NCBI GenBank assembly: GCA_034408875.1
Contig: JAWXCJ010000344.1
Coordinates: forward strand, 1-15,163
Reading direction: 5' to 3'
DNA from: JANNHK01 sp034408875
Lineage (GTDB): Bacteria > Actinomycetota > Acidimicrobiia > IMCC26256 > PALSA-610
DNA: 15,163 bases
Part shown: positions 1 through 5,902 of the stretch, in pieces
Layout of the letters: each line of letters starts with the position of its first letter
Numbering within the stretch: the first letter of the stretch is position 1
Program-made: the position numbers and the translations under genes
The notes under the pieces: generated by a model
The model's database searches: none
What the model was told of the DNA's origin: nothing
Seen by the model: only the letters and a program-made list of their open reading frames with translations

Positions 1-626
1 GGCGCGCCCGGAGGCGCGGCCGCGTCGCCTCCGCGCGGCGGGCGCCCGACGTCGGGGGCCGCGACCACGTACGTCTTGGCCACCATGTCGCCGACCCGTT
101 GGTGCCCGCTCGACACGAGCGCGGTGATGAGCCCGATGAGCACACAGAAGGAGTAGTCGAGCAACAGGAACAGGCTGCGGAGAAGCACCCGGCCGAAGGG
201 CGCCCGCCGGCCGTTGGCATCGACGACGCGCACGCCGGTCATGAGCTTGCCGACCGTGCCGCCGGTCAGGCTCTGGAGAATCACGGAGTTGGCGAACCAC
301 ATGCCGAGCCCGACGAACCCGGCCGTCGTCAGGTCGGCAATCTTGAACAGGACCACGTCGCCGTCTTCGCCCTCCGCGCAGATGTACTCGTCGTCGTCGA
401 TGAACTCGCACGGGTTGTCGAGGAACGGCGTGCCCTCGTAGGCCTCGGCCGACGCGAAGACGATGATCACGCTGATCACCGTTCCGATGACGACGTCGAT
501 GAGGAACGCGCCGATGCGCCGGCCCATGACCGCGGTCGGGTCCACCCGGTACGGCTGGTATGGCTGTCCGTACTGCGGCGGAGGCTGCTGGGGGTACTGC
601 CCGGGGTAGTCCGGCGGGTTCTGCAT
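1..626 (-). CDS. RDD-family membrane protein, C-terminus cut by window edge
   Basis: The minus-strand frame is open from an ATG at 626 to the window edge, giving 208 residues with no stop seen. Residues 1-30 are Pro/Gln/Tyr-rich, a cytoplasmic leader common in actinobacterial RDD proteins. A first membrane segment (about 38-59) begins with MGRRIGAFLID and so carries the Arg and Asp of the RDD signature. A second segment lies at about 100-121. It is followed by the conserved stretch GGTVGKLMTGVRVVD and a third segment at about 152-171, then GHQRVGDMVAKT. The acidic loop at 62-92 has two cysteines (73 and 83). An in-frame ATG at 644 would add six residues; the AGAG before 626 supports the shorter form. 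RDD proteins are integral membrane proteins of mostly unknown role, some proposed as ion transporters. The family call is firm and the function is unknown. Confidence 0.85.
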   Translation of the reverse strand, partial: MQNPPDYPGQYPQQPPPQYGQPYQPYRVDPTAVMGRRIGAFLIDVVIGTVISVIIVFASAEAYEGTPFLDNPCEFIDDDEYICAEGEDGDVVLFKIADLTTAGFVGLGMWFANSVILQSLTGGTVGKLMTGVRVVDANGRRAPFGRVLLRSLFLLLDYSFCVLIGLITALVSSGHQRVGDMVAKTYVVAAPDVGRPPRGGDAAAPPGA

Positions 627-675
627 CCGCGAATGCTCTCTCATTTGCCCCCGCGGCGCACTCCTTTCCGGCTGG

Positions 676-681
676 TACCCT
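676..681 (+). promoter_or_regulatory. Possible -10 element of the tRNA-Gly promoter
   Basis: TACCCT fits the actinobacterial TANNNT -10 pattern and lies 13 bases before the tRNA's first base, so transcription would start a few bases upstream of the mature 5' end. No convincing -35 was seen. The divergent RDD gene starts about 30-50 bp to the left. Confidence 0.3.
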
Positions 682-694
682 CGCAGGCCGTTCC

Positions 695-765
695 GCGGGT
701 GTAGTTCAGCGGCAGAACATCAGCTTCCCAAGCTGAGAACGCGGGTTCGATTCCCGTCACCCGCT
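695..765 (+). tRNA. tRNA-Gly, anticodon CCC
   Basis: A full cloverleaf can be folded. The 7-bp acceptor stem is GCGGGTG (695-701) with CACCCGC (758-764), and the discriminator U is at 765. The anticodon stem TCAGC/GCTGA encloses the loop TTCCCAA, with the CCC anticodon at 727-729. The T-arm is 741-757 with loop TTCGATT. The 3' CCA is not encoded (CTC follows), so it would be added after transcription. The gene is intact. Its 3' half is duplicated at 2394-2438, which suggests it served as an integration site. Confidence 0.96.
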
Positions 766-768
766 CTC
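724..768 (+). repeat. Proximal direct repeat (att-like), inside tRNA-Gly
   Basis: This 45-bp stretch runs from the last base of the 5' anticodon stem, through the anticodon loop and T-arm, to three bases past the tRNA end. It is identical to 2394-2438. After six mismatched bases (769-774 against 2439-2444) identity resumes for 13 bp (775-787 against 2445-2457), so the duplicated tract is about 64 bp. A break point at the anticodon loop is typical of tRNA sites used by tyrosine recombinases. Confidence 0.9.
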
Positions 769-928
769 GTGTGAAGGCGCAGGTCAGCGCGTGTGGACGT
801 GCGTTCGGCGTTGTCGCGAGCAGGGCCGCGCCCCGCGGGCCGCCGTGAAACTGGCTGACGATGCGCCCTCGGCAGGCGCGATCCCTGTGCCCTCACGCGC
901 ATCGAGCGGACACGCAGAAGGACCTTGA

Positions 929-1365
929 GACCGGGCGGCCGAAGCTTCCACTTCTGAGTTCGCTGTCGCGGCGGCGCTCGGTTGTATTGCAGAGCTTCGG
1001 GTCCAAGCAGACCTCAGCTTCGGTCAGGAACTCGGCGAAGGCATCCGGCGGATGTTCGAGGAGATGCGGCTCGCCGGCCTCGCCGACCCGGCGTACTTTC
1101 AAACGTCGGGAAGCGTGCGCCTCACGCTCTCGTCGACGCCGGTTGATCACGAACTCGAATCGCGCCTGCCTCCGGGCGCTCGTGAACTCGTCCGACTCGT
1201 TCGCCAAGCAGGACGGGCGAGCACCGGAGAGCTCGTCGAGGCGACGGGACGCTCTCGGCCCTTCGTTCTGCGCCGGCTGCGCGCTCTCGAAACCGCCGAA
1301 TAGTCAGGTGGATCGGGCACAGCCGCAAAGACCCTCGCGCCTACTGGACCCTTCGCATTGGATGA
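929..1365 (+). pseudogene. C-terminal remnant of an AlbA/RecG-like ATP-binding protein, frameshifted
   Basis: The frame is open from about 929, with recognisable family sequence from about 989 (AELRVQADLSFGQELGEG). It continues with IRRMFEEMRLAGLADP and SGSVRLTLSS, typical of the C-terminal part of ATP-binding proteins that pair an AlbA_2 (Schlafen-like) domain with a GHKL-type ATPase. A winged-helix-like segment follows (PPGARELVRLVRQAG, then RPFVLRRLRALETA). The frame stops at 1303. The next frame carries the expected ending, VRWIGHSRKDPRAYWTL, to a TGA at 1365, so one base appears to have been lost near 1298-1303. The whole N-terminal part, including the AlbA_2 domain, is missing. The gene is dead and lies inside the tRNA-bounded islet. 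The family assignment is from memory of conserved C-terminal sequences. Confidence 0.7.
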
Positions 1366-1585
1366 GACCAATGTGATTCAAGGTGGTCATCTGGCCTGTG
1401 ACCAGCGGTTTCCGACCTACTCGAAACCTGCTCTAACACGGCGTGCGCTCTCGCAGTCACGCCGGCACGATGCCGGACGACTCCAGGCGCGACCACGGTG
1501 TCCGGCTCGACGACAGGTGACTCCGCGCCGGCGAATCGCCTGCACCGTTTGCCGATCCACACTCCGGTCCCCCGCGGTGAACGTG
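1366..1585. other. Non-coding stretch between the pseudogene and vapB
   Basis: No convincing gene was found here; the open frames have implausible Arg/Ser-rich translations. Two short inverted repeats occur: TGGTCA/TGACCA at 1384-1389 and 1399-1404, and CCGGCA/TGCCGG at 1462-1467 and 1471-1476. Neither is followed by a T-run, so neither is called a terminator. Confidence 0.4.
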
Positions 1586-1613
1586 TACCCTTACTTAGTC
1601 AAGGATGTAAGGA
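1586..1613 (+). promoter_or_regulatory. Putative vapBC promoter, operator and ribosome-binding site
   Basis: TACCCT at 1586-1591 fits a -10 element. An inverted repeat CCTTAC (1589-1594) and GTAAGG (1607-1612) has an 18-bp centre-to-centre spacing. It spans the -10, the predicted start of transcription and the leader. AAGGA (1609-1613) is a good Shine-Dalgarno sequence seven bases before the vapB ATG. This suits autorepression by a VapB dimer, as is usual for type II systems. No clear -35 was seen. Confidence 0.4.
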
Positions 1614-1620
1614 CGTGCGT

Positions 1621-1869
1621 ATGGAGATCGCAGCAAAGGTGACCTCGAAGGGGCAGGTAACGGTCCCGAAAGCGGTGCGGGAAGCGCTCGGGATCGTCGA
1701 GGGCGACAATGTCGTCTTCCGCGTCGAGGGCAACCGTGCAGTGTTGGCGCGCACGACAGATTTCCTGGACCTGGCCGGCACGATCAGGGTCCCCGCCGCC
1801 AAGCGCAACGCATCGTGGGACGACGTCATCCGCAAGATCCGAGCGACCCGAGCACTCAAGCGTCGTTGA
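1621..1869 (+). CDS. vapB: VapB-type antitoxin, AbrB/SpoVT fold
   Basis: An 82-residue protein. Residues 1-45 carry the AbrB/MazE swapped-hairpin DNA-binding pattern (KVTSKGQVTVPKAVREALGI, then GDNVVFRVEGNRAVL). Residues 46-82 form the toxin-wrapping tail, with AGTIRVP, a WDDVI helix and a basic end. Length and organisation match AbrB-type VapB antitoxins. The ATG at 1621 is preferred because it has AAGGA seven bases upstream and starts exactly at the fold; an ATG at 1498 would add about 41 unrelated residues. The protein should bind its own promoter and neutralise VapC. The stop codon overlaps the vapC start, giving translational coupling. It is cargo of the tRNA-bounded islet. Confidence 0.9.
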   Translation: MEIAAKVTSKGQVTVPKAVREALGIVEGDNVVFRVEGNRAVLARTTDFLDLAGTIRVPAAKRNASWDDVIRKIRATRALKRR

Positions 1870-2264
1870 GCGCCTTCGTCGACACCAACGTCCTGGTCCG
1901 TCACCTCACCGGCGACCCGCCCGAGATGGCCAAGCGAGCGACCGCCTACCTCGCGGCCGCGTCGGAGCTCTTCCTCACCGACCTCGTCGTCGCCGAAACG
2001 GTCTACGTGCTCGAGTCGTTCTACAAGGCGCCCCGCGATCAGATTGCAGACGCGATGCGCTCACTGCTCGCGATGCAGGCAATCGTCACCGTCGACCCCT
2101 CGCTGCTGCTTCGTGCGACCGAGGTGTACGAAACGGAGCGCATCGACTTCGCCGAGGCCTACCTCGTCGCCTGCGCTGAGAGCACCGGTGTGAGCCGGGT
2201 CGCCTCGTTCGATCGATCTATCGACAGGGTCGGGACCATCGAACGCGTCGAGCCCGGAGCCTGA
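1866..2264 (+). CDS. vapC: VapC-type toxin, PIN-domain ribonuclease
   Basis: A 132-residue PIN-domain protein. The acidic metal-binding set can be read directly: Asp6 in FVDTNVLVR, Glu44 in VVAETVYVLE, Asp94 and Glu97 in IDFAEAYLVA, and Asp116 in SFDRSID. Expected activity is Mg2+-dependent endoribonuclease cleavage, typically of tRNA or rRNA in VapC toxins; the target cannot be told here. The chosen start is TTG at 1866, whose last two bases lie in vapB's TGA (TTGA). This puts the start immediately before the beta-strand that opens PIN domains. The ATG at 1815 in the same frame would add 17 residues lying inside vapB. All key residues are present, so it is probably active. Confidence 0.9.
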   Translation: MSAFVDTNVLVRHLTGDPPEMAKRATAYLAAASELFLTDLVVAETVYVLESFYKAPRDQIADAMRSLLAMQAIVTVDPSLLLRATEVYETERIDFAEAYLVACAESTGVSRVASFDRSIDRVGTIERVEPGA

Positions 2265-2276
2265 GGCAACGCAATT

Positions 2277-2309
2277 CCATCGCGCGGCCATCCCGCGGCC
2301 ATCGCGCGG
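2277..2309 (+). repeat. Three tandem 11-bp units after vapC
   Basis: The unit CCATCGCGCGG occurs at 2277-2287 and 2299-2309, with a one-base variant (CCATCCCGCGG) at 2288-2298. The array lies in the 130-bp gap between vapC and the distal tRNA repeat, where no gene is seen. Function unknown; slippage is the simplest origin. Confidence 0.75.
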
Positions 2310-2393
2310 CCGCAGTCGTCCGAGGTCGTCCACAGCCGTCCGCGCAGTCCGCTGACGTGCGAAGGCGCCGTTCGGCAAAAGCCGCCCGAATCC

Positions 2394-2438
2394 CTTCCCA
2401 AGCTGAGAACGCGGGTTCGATTCCCGTCACCCGCTCTC
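2394..2438 (+). repeat. Distal direct repeat, displaced tRNA-Gly 3' half
   Basis: Identical over 45 bp to 724-768. It contains the anticodon loop, T-arm and 3' acceptor strand but lacks the 5' half, so it cannot fold as a tRNA. A further 13-bp match (2445-2457 against 775-787) follows. It marks the far boundary of the islet and would be the attR-like (original attB) end. Confidence 0.9.
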
Positions 2439-2470
2439 TCTGATAGGCGCAGGTCAGTAGCCCCGGCGTA

Positions 2471-2476
2471 TACGGT
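2471..2476 (+). promoter_or_regulatory. Possible -10 element for the 2484-2974 gene pair
   Basis: TACGGT fits TANNNT and ends seven bases before the GTG at 2484. Transcription could thus begin at or near the start codon, giving a leaderless message as is frequent in actinobacteria. No ribosome-binding site is visible there, which is consistent. No -35 was recognised. Confidence 0.3.
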
Positions 2477-2483
2477 GAACGAC

Positions 2484-2663
2484 GTGACTCCGAAGGTCGT
2501 GACCGCCGCAGAGTTCGAACGGCTCTCACCCGAAGAACAAGATCAGGTGTTCGCGTCAAGCATCGTCACCGACCTCGGTGCCGTCCCGGCGGAGTTTCTC
2601 GCCAAAGTCCGGGCCCGGGTCGAGGCTCGCATCGCTGCATCTGACTCCGCACCCAAGGCGTGA
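2484..2663 (+). CDS. Small hypothetical protein, possible antitoxin-like partner
   Basis: A 59-residue acidic protein (start GTG 2484; GTG 2475 would add three residues). It reads TPKVVTAAEFERLSPEEQDQ, then a hydrophobic strand (VFASSIVTDL), PAEFLAKVRARVEARIA and a short polar tail. The amphipathic helix rich in Arg, Glu and Ala at about 38-52 suggests a dimerising or partner-binding segment. It has no named family that I recognise. Its last bases overlap the GTG of the next gene (GTGA), so the two are co-translated. Small size, tight coupling to a gene of about 100 codons and position beside a tRNA integration scar make a toxin-antitoxin role possible, but no catalytic motif shows it. Confidence 0.65.
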   Translation: MTPKVVTAAEFERLSPEEQDQVFASSIVTDLGAVPAEFLAKVRARVEARIAASDSAPKA

Positions 2664-2974
2664 CACTGCCGCGTCGCGCGGTTCGAGCGACGGCGACGTT
2701 CTTCGCAGACCTGGATTACCAACTCGGGGCCGAACGTGGTCCGAACGGCGAGCCGTCGGCTCACGACTTCCAGGTATTCGAACTTCTACGCATCGTCGAA
2801 CTGTTTGCGACTCGTTTCGATGCGCTGCCGCAGCTCATCCCGGGCCGGCCCGAGTACCGGGTTCTCATCGTGGCCGGCGTGTTGGTGCCGCGCATGTCTG
2901 TCGTCGGCCAACCGGCACCCGACGGCGCCGTCGAACTCGTTGAGCTCGAACTCGACATGGAGACCGGGTCCTAG
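2660..2974 (+). CDS. Hypothetical protein, coupled partner of the preceding small gene
   Basis: A 104-residue protein starting at a GTG that overlaps the upstream TGA. It begins with a basic helix (RRAVRATATFFADLDYQLG). It continues with GPNGEPSAHDFQVFELLRIV and LFATRFDALPQLIPGRPEY, then beta-rich sequence (RVLIVAGVLVPRMSVVGQPA, then VELVELELDME). The order of helices followed by several strands recalls RelE/ParE-type folds, and the pair's layout fits a toxin-antitoxin operon. I do not recognise a defined family and cannot point to catalytic residues. It converges on the methyltransferase pseudogene with only 20 bp between stops and no visible terminator. Confidence 0.65.
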   Translation: MTLPRRAVRATATFFADLDYQLGAERGPNGEPSAHDFQVFELLRIVELFATRFDALPQLIPGRPEYRVLIVAGVLVPRMSVVGQPAPDGAVELVELELDMETGS

Positions 2975-2994
2975 GAACGCTCGGTCGCATCGAT

Positions 2995-3338
2995 TCAGCC
3001 CTGATTGCGGCGGGCGCTCACGACCAGTAGCCGGGGAATGAGTTCGACGGCTTGGCCCATTGTGTGTACGTAGCGGCTGAGGGGACGGTGCACGAACCGC
3101 AACTCCACGCCGGGTCGACACCCACAACCTCGGCGATGCGGCGCGCGACCTGACCCTCGCCGCATCCGATGTCGAGCACGCGCCGCGCTCCTTCGAGACG
3201 GCGGGCGACCAGTGGCAGGATCTGCTCGTCGTACTCAGGGTCGGCACCGCCCGAGTACGTGCGCTGCCACCACTTCGCGTTCTGCTCCCAGAGCGCCTCG
3301 TTGTGCGCCGTCGCGCTCATTCCACCGTCGTCGGTCAC
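2995..3338 (-). pseudogene. Class I SAM methyltransferase with internal out-of-frame deletion
   Basis: The N-terminal part from ATG 3320 (alternative GTG 3338) reads MSATAHNEALWEQNAKWW and continues to motif I of SAM-dependent methyltransferases (RVLDIGCGEGQVARRI) and GVDPA. Around 3105-3110 the family sequence breaks off. The reading frame continues into nonsense to a stop at 3018. The neighbouring frame carries a believable C-terminal end, from ELRFVHRPLSRYVHTM to IPRLLVVSARR, with a TGA at 2995-2997. About 71 N-terminal and 36 C-terminal residues remain. Such enzymes are usually about 240-270 residues, so well over 100 are missing, including most of the substrate-binding part. It lies 9 bp downstream of the monooxygenase and was probably its operon partner. 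Confidence 0.75.
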
Positions 3339-3347
3339 GGCCCGGAT

Positions 3348-4952
3348 CTACGCGCGCGACAACGCGAAGCCCTCGTAGCCCTTCGCTGCGATGTCGTTGC
3401 AGCGTTCGACGAAGATCGGGAAGCCGAGCATGGTCATGAAGACCCGGGGCTTTCCGGGGATGTTCGAGCCGAGGTACCACGAGTCGCAGCTCGGGTACAC
3501 GGTGAGGTCGGCGACCATGTTGACGAACATCGACCATTCGAGCTGCGCTTCCTCGGTCGCCTCGATCGTCGCGTAGTCGTTCTCGCGCAGGTACGCGATG
3601 CAGTCGGCAACGAACTCGACATCGTGTTCTATCGAGACGAACACGTTCGTCAGTGCGGCGGGGCTGAGCGGGCCGGTGAGCACGAACAGGTTCGGGAACG
3701 ACGCGACCCCCAACCCGAGGTACGTCACCGGGCCGTGCTCCCATGCGTCGGCGAGCGGGAGGCCGCCCCGGCCGCGGATGTTCATGCGCAGCAGCGAGCC
3801 GGTGAACGCGTCGAAGCCGGTCGCGAAGACGATGTCGTCGACTTCGTACTCGTGGCCGGCGACGCGTATGCCCGTCGGCGTGATCTCCTCGATCGGGTTG
3901 GTGCCGATGTCGACGAGGGTGACGTGCTCCTCGTTGTACGTCTCGTAGTAGTTGGTGTCGACGCACAGCCGCTTGCATCCGATGCTCGACGTCGGGCACA
4001 GCAGCTCGGCGACCGCGGGGTCGTTCACGGTGGCGCGGATCTTGCGGCGGACGAAGTCGGCGGCGACCTCGTTCGCGTCGTGGTCGAGCATCAAGTCGTT
4101 GAATGCGCCGAGGAACGTGAGGCCGCCGTAGGCCCAGCGTTCTTCGAGGACGCGTTCGCGTTCGGCCTCGTCGACGTCGAACACCGACAGGTCGTTGTTC
4201 GGGCGGCGCGCCCCGAACGCGACCACCTGCCGCCGGTTCGCGGCCCGGAACTCGGGATACTCGCGCTTGATCTCGGCGACGTACTCGGGGTCGAGCACCC
4301 GGTTGTGCGCCGGGATCGAATAGTTCGCGGTGCGTTGGAACACGAAGAGTTCGCGCGCCTGCGCCGCGATCTTCGGGATCGACTGGATACCGGATGACCC
4401 GGTTCCGATGACGGCAACGCGCCGGCCGGTGAAGTCGACTTCCTCGTGGGGCCAGCTGCCGGTGTGGTACATCGGGCCCGCGAAGGCGTCGACGCCCTTG
4501 ATGTCGGGCCGGTTCAACGACGACAACATGCCCAGCGCGGTGATGAGGTATTGCGCGGTGACGGCTCCGGTGTCGGTGTCGACGTTCCAGCGATTTGTTG
4601 TCTCGTCGAACTCGGCCGAAGACACGCGCGCCGAGAACTGGACGTCGCGGCGGAGATCGAAGCGGTCGGCGACGTAATTCGCGTACCGCAGGATCTCGGG
4701 CTGGCGGGCGTAGCGCTCCGTCCACTCCCATTCCTGCTGGAGTTCGTTCTCGAAGCCGTACGAGTACTCCATGCTCTCGACGTCGCACCGCGCGCCCGGG
4801 TACCGGTTCCAGTACCACGTGCCGCCCACACCGTCGGCGGCCTCGTACACGCGTACCGACAGGCCGAGGCCGCGTACACGGTGGAGCATGTACATGCCGG
4901 CAAACCCGGCACCGACGATGACCACGTCGTAGTGATCGGCTTCGCTCACCAC
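3348..4952 (-). CDS. Baeyer-Villiger-type flavin-containing monooxygenase
   Basis: A 534-residue FAD/NADPH enzyme that would use O2 to turn ketones into esters or lactones. Visible motifs, numbered from GTG 4952: FAD Rossmann GAGFAG (14-19); GGTWYWNRYPGARCD (43-57) typical of this class; the fingerprint FxGxxxHxxxWP (Phe157, Gly159, His163, Trp167, Pro168); a second Rossmann GTGSSG (183-188) for NADPH; and the FATGFD motif further on. Length is normal for cyclohexanone/phenylacetone-monooxygenase-like proteins. The frame extends upstream, but those residues are Arg-rich and unlike the family. GTG 4952 or GTG 4949, preceded by GGGGGACAGGG, is preferred. The substrate cannot be deduced. It is followed 9 bp later by the broken methyltransferase and diverges from the hydrolase at 5159. 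Confidence 0.93.
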   Translation of the reverse strand: MVSEADHYDVVIVGAGFAGMYMLHRVRGLGLSVRVYEAADGVGGTWYWNRYPGARCDVESMEYSYGFENELQQEWEWTERYARQPEILRYANYVADRFDLRRDVQFSARVSSAEFDETTNRWNVDTDTGAVTAQYLITALGMLSSLNRPDIKGVDAFAGPMYHTGSWPHEEVDFTGRRVAVIGTGSSGIQSIPKIAAQARELFVFQRTANYSIPAHNRVLDPEYVAEIKREYPEFRAANRRQVVAFGARRPNNDLSVFDVDEAERERVLEERWAYGGLTFLGAFNDLMLDHDANEVAADFVRRKIRATVNDPAVAELLCPTSSIGCKRLCVDTNYYETYNEEHVTLVDIGTNPIEEITPTGIRVAGHEYEVDDIVFATGFDAFTGSLLRMNIRGRGGLPLADAWEHGPVTYLGLGVASFPNLFVLTGPLSPAALTNVFVSIEHDVEFVADCIAYLRENDYATIEATEEAQLEWSMFVNMVADLTVYPSCDSWYLGSNIPGKPRVFMTMLGFPIFVERCNDIAAKGYEGFALSRA

Positions 4953-5099
4953 GGCAACCCTGTCCCCCGATAGCGCCGGTGCTCGACGACGGTGCAGGCT
5001 ACCGGTCCTCGCGCCGGCGCATCGGGGCCAGATGCGCGCCGCCCTCCGACCGAGGCGTCGTACACGAGTGCGAACTCGCCGACGGTGGCGCGCACGAGT

Positions 5100-5138
5100 T
5101 TGAAGCTGGATGGTTGCTAGACAACCATCGAGCTTCAA
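5100..5138. promoter_or_regulatory. 39-bp near-perfect palindrome, probable operator
   Basis: The arms 5100-5116 (TTGAAGCTGGATGGTTG) and 5122-5138 match over 17 bp with one mismatch, around a 5-bp centre CTAGA. It lies in the 206-bp divergent gap between the monooxygenase and the hydrolase, ending 20 bp before the hydrolase ATG. A size of two nested dyads (the inner ATGGTTG/CAACCAT and the outer TTGAAGCT/AGCTTCAA) suits a dimeric MarR- or TetR-type repressor. A MarR gene lies downstream of the hydrolase. Transcribed, it would form a hairpin next to the ribosome-binding site, so a leader-RNA role is an alternative. Confidence 0.65.
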
Positions 5139-5158
5139 TCACGAGGGGTGGGGACGGT

Positions 5159-5902
5159 ATGGCCCGGATCGTCATGGTGCACGGCGCGTACAACGAGTTG
5201 TGGGGGCCGCACGAGATCGCCCAGCGCTGGGTTCCCGCGCTGCGCGACGGGCTGTGGCACCACGGCGTCAACATCGAAGAGCGCGACGTCGGGATCTGCT
5301 TCTACGGCGACTTGTTTCGCCGCAACCCCGAGTCGGAGCACGACAAGGCGTTCGCGCAGACCCGGGCGGGCGTCGCCGACGCGCTGACGAACATGCCGAC
5401 GAACGACTTCCTCGACAAGTTGAAGGACGCGGCCGATGGCGCGCTGTTCGACCGGACGGTCGACATGGTCACGACGATGAGCACGATGCCCGACCTGAGC
5501 GATCGCATCCAGGGCCGCGTCGCGTCGCTCGTCAAGGACGACACTCGGGTCATCATTGGTCACTCTCTCGGATCGATCGTGGCGTACCGCGCGCTGTCGC
5601 GGCATCCCGAGTGGAAGGTCCACACGCTCGTCACGCTGGGTTCACCGCTCGGTGCCGAGTTCGTGCAGTCGGTGCTCGCGCAAAACCCCGGTCCGGGTGC
5701 GTGGCCCGGTTCAGTCGAGTCCTGGGTGAACGTCGCCGCGGTCACCGACAAGATCGCGCGGCCGGCTCGTCTCGCGACGACGTTCGGCGACCGCGTCGAA
5801 GATCACCTCGTCGACAACGGCGCGCGCGGCCACGACCCGGAGCCGTACTTGAACGCGGCCGCGACGGGCGGCGCTATAGCTCGCGCCCTCGGCGGGAAGT
5901 GA
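5159..5902 (+). CDS. Alpha/beta-hydrolase-fold protein, probable esterase or lipase-like
   Basis: A 247-residue protein with an alpha/beta hydrolase layout. The first strand and oxyanion-hole region are IVMVHGAYN (4-12). The nucleophile elbow GHSLGS places the serine at 136. A likely acid is Asp197 in NVAAVTDKIARP, and a likely catalytic His is 225 in ARGHDPEPYL. The long insertion at about 47-115 (FYGDLFRRNPESEHDKAF onward) is Asp- and Met-rich and probably forms the lid. No signal peptide is seen, so it should be cytoplasmic. The ATG at 5159 follows GAGGGGTGGGG. The gene diverges from a Baeyer-Villiger monooxygenase, so hydrolysing that enzyme's ester product is an attractive but unproven role. 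Its 3' end overlaps the MarR gene's 3' end by 29 bp on opposite strands. Confidence 0.82.
   Translation: MARIVMVHGAYNELWGPHEIAQRWVPALRDGLWHHGVNIEERDVGICFYGDLFRRNPESEHDKAFAQTRAGVADALTNMPTNDFLDKLKDAADGALFDRTVDMVTTMSTMPDLSDRIQGRVASLVKDDTRVIIGHSLGSIVAYRALSRHPEWKVHTLVTLGSPLGAEFVQSVLAQNPGPGAWPGSVESWVNVAAVTDKIARPARLATTFGDRVEDHLVDNGARGHDPEPYLNAAATGGAIARALGGK

Larger units (their letters stand above)
724..2438. mobile_element. tRNA-Gly-bounded islet, probable integrative-element remnant
   Basis: The segment between the intact tRNA-Gly and the displaced copy of its 3' half has the layout left by site-specific integration: the element supplies a replacement tRNA 3' end and the original end is pushed to the far side. 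The cargo is accessory in type: a decayed AlbA/RecG-like ATP-binding protein and a VapBC pair. No integrase, excisionase or transposase is visible in the 1.67 kb. It would therefore be a decayed element, one mobilised in trans, or a local duplication with later insertion. The repeat is seen directly; the mobility is inferred. Confidence 0.5.

Noticed and set aside
99..704. Plus-strand open frame of about 200 codons covering the left edge.
   Set aside because: Its translation is charged and Arg/Val/Asp-rich without a fold pattern, while the opposite strand encodes a clear RDD membrane protein.
720..902. Minus-strand open frame ending in GNRTRVLSLGS over the tRNA-Gly.
   Set aside because: This peptide arises from reading the tRNA antisense. 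It is a known type of spurious annotation, and the similar frame at 2218-2559 comes from reading antisense near the displaced tRNA copy.
1384..1476. Two short inverted repeats between the pseudogene and vapB.
   Set aside because: Six-base arms are common by chance at this GC content, and neither has a T-run or a sensible position for an operator.
3235..4818. Long minus-strand frame of 527 codons within the monooxygenase.
   Set aside because: It is Arg-rich and featureless; the neighbouring frame has all flavin-monooxygenase motifs. Long shadow frames are expected at this GC content.
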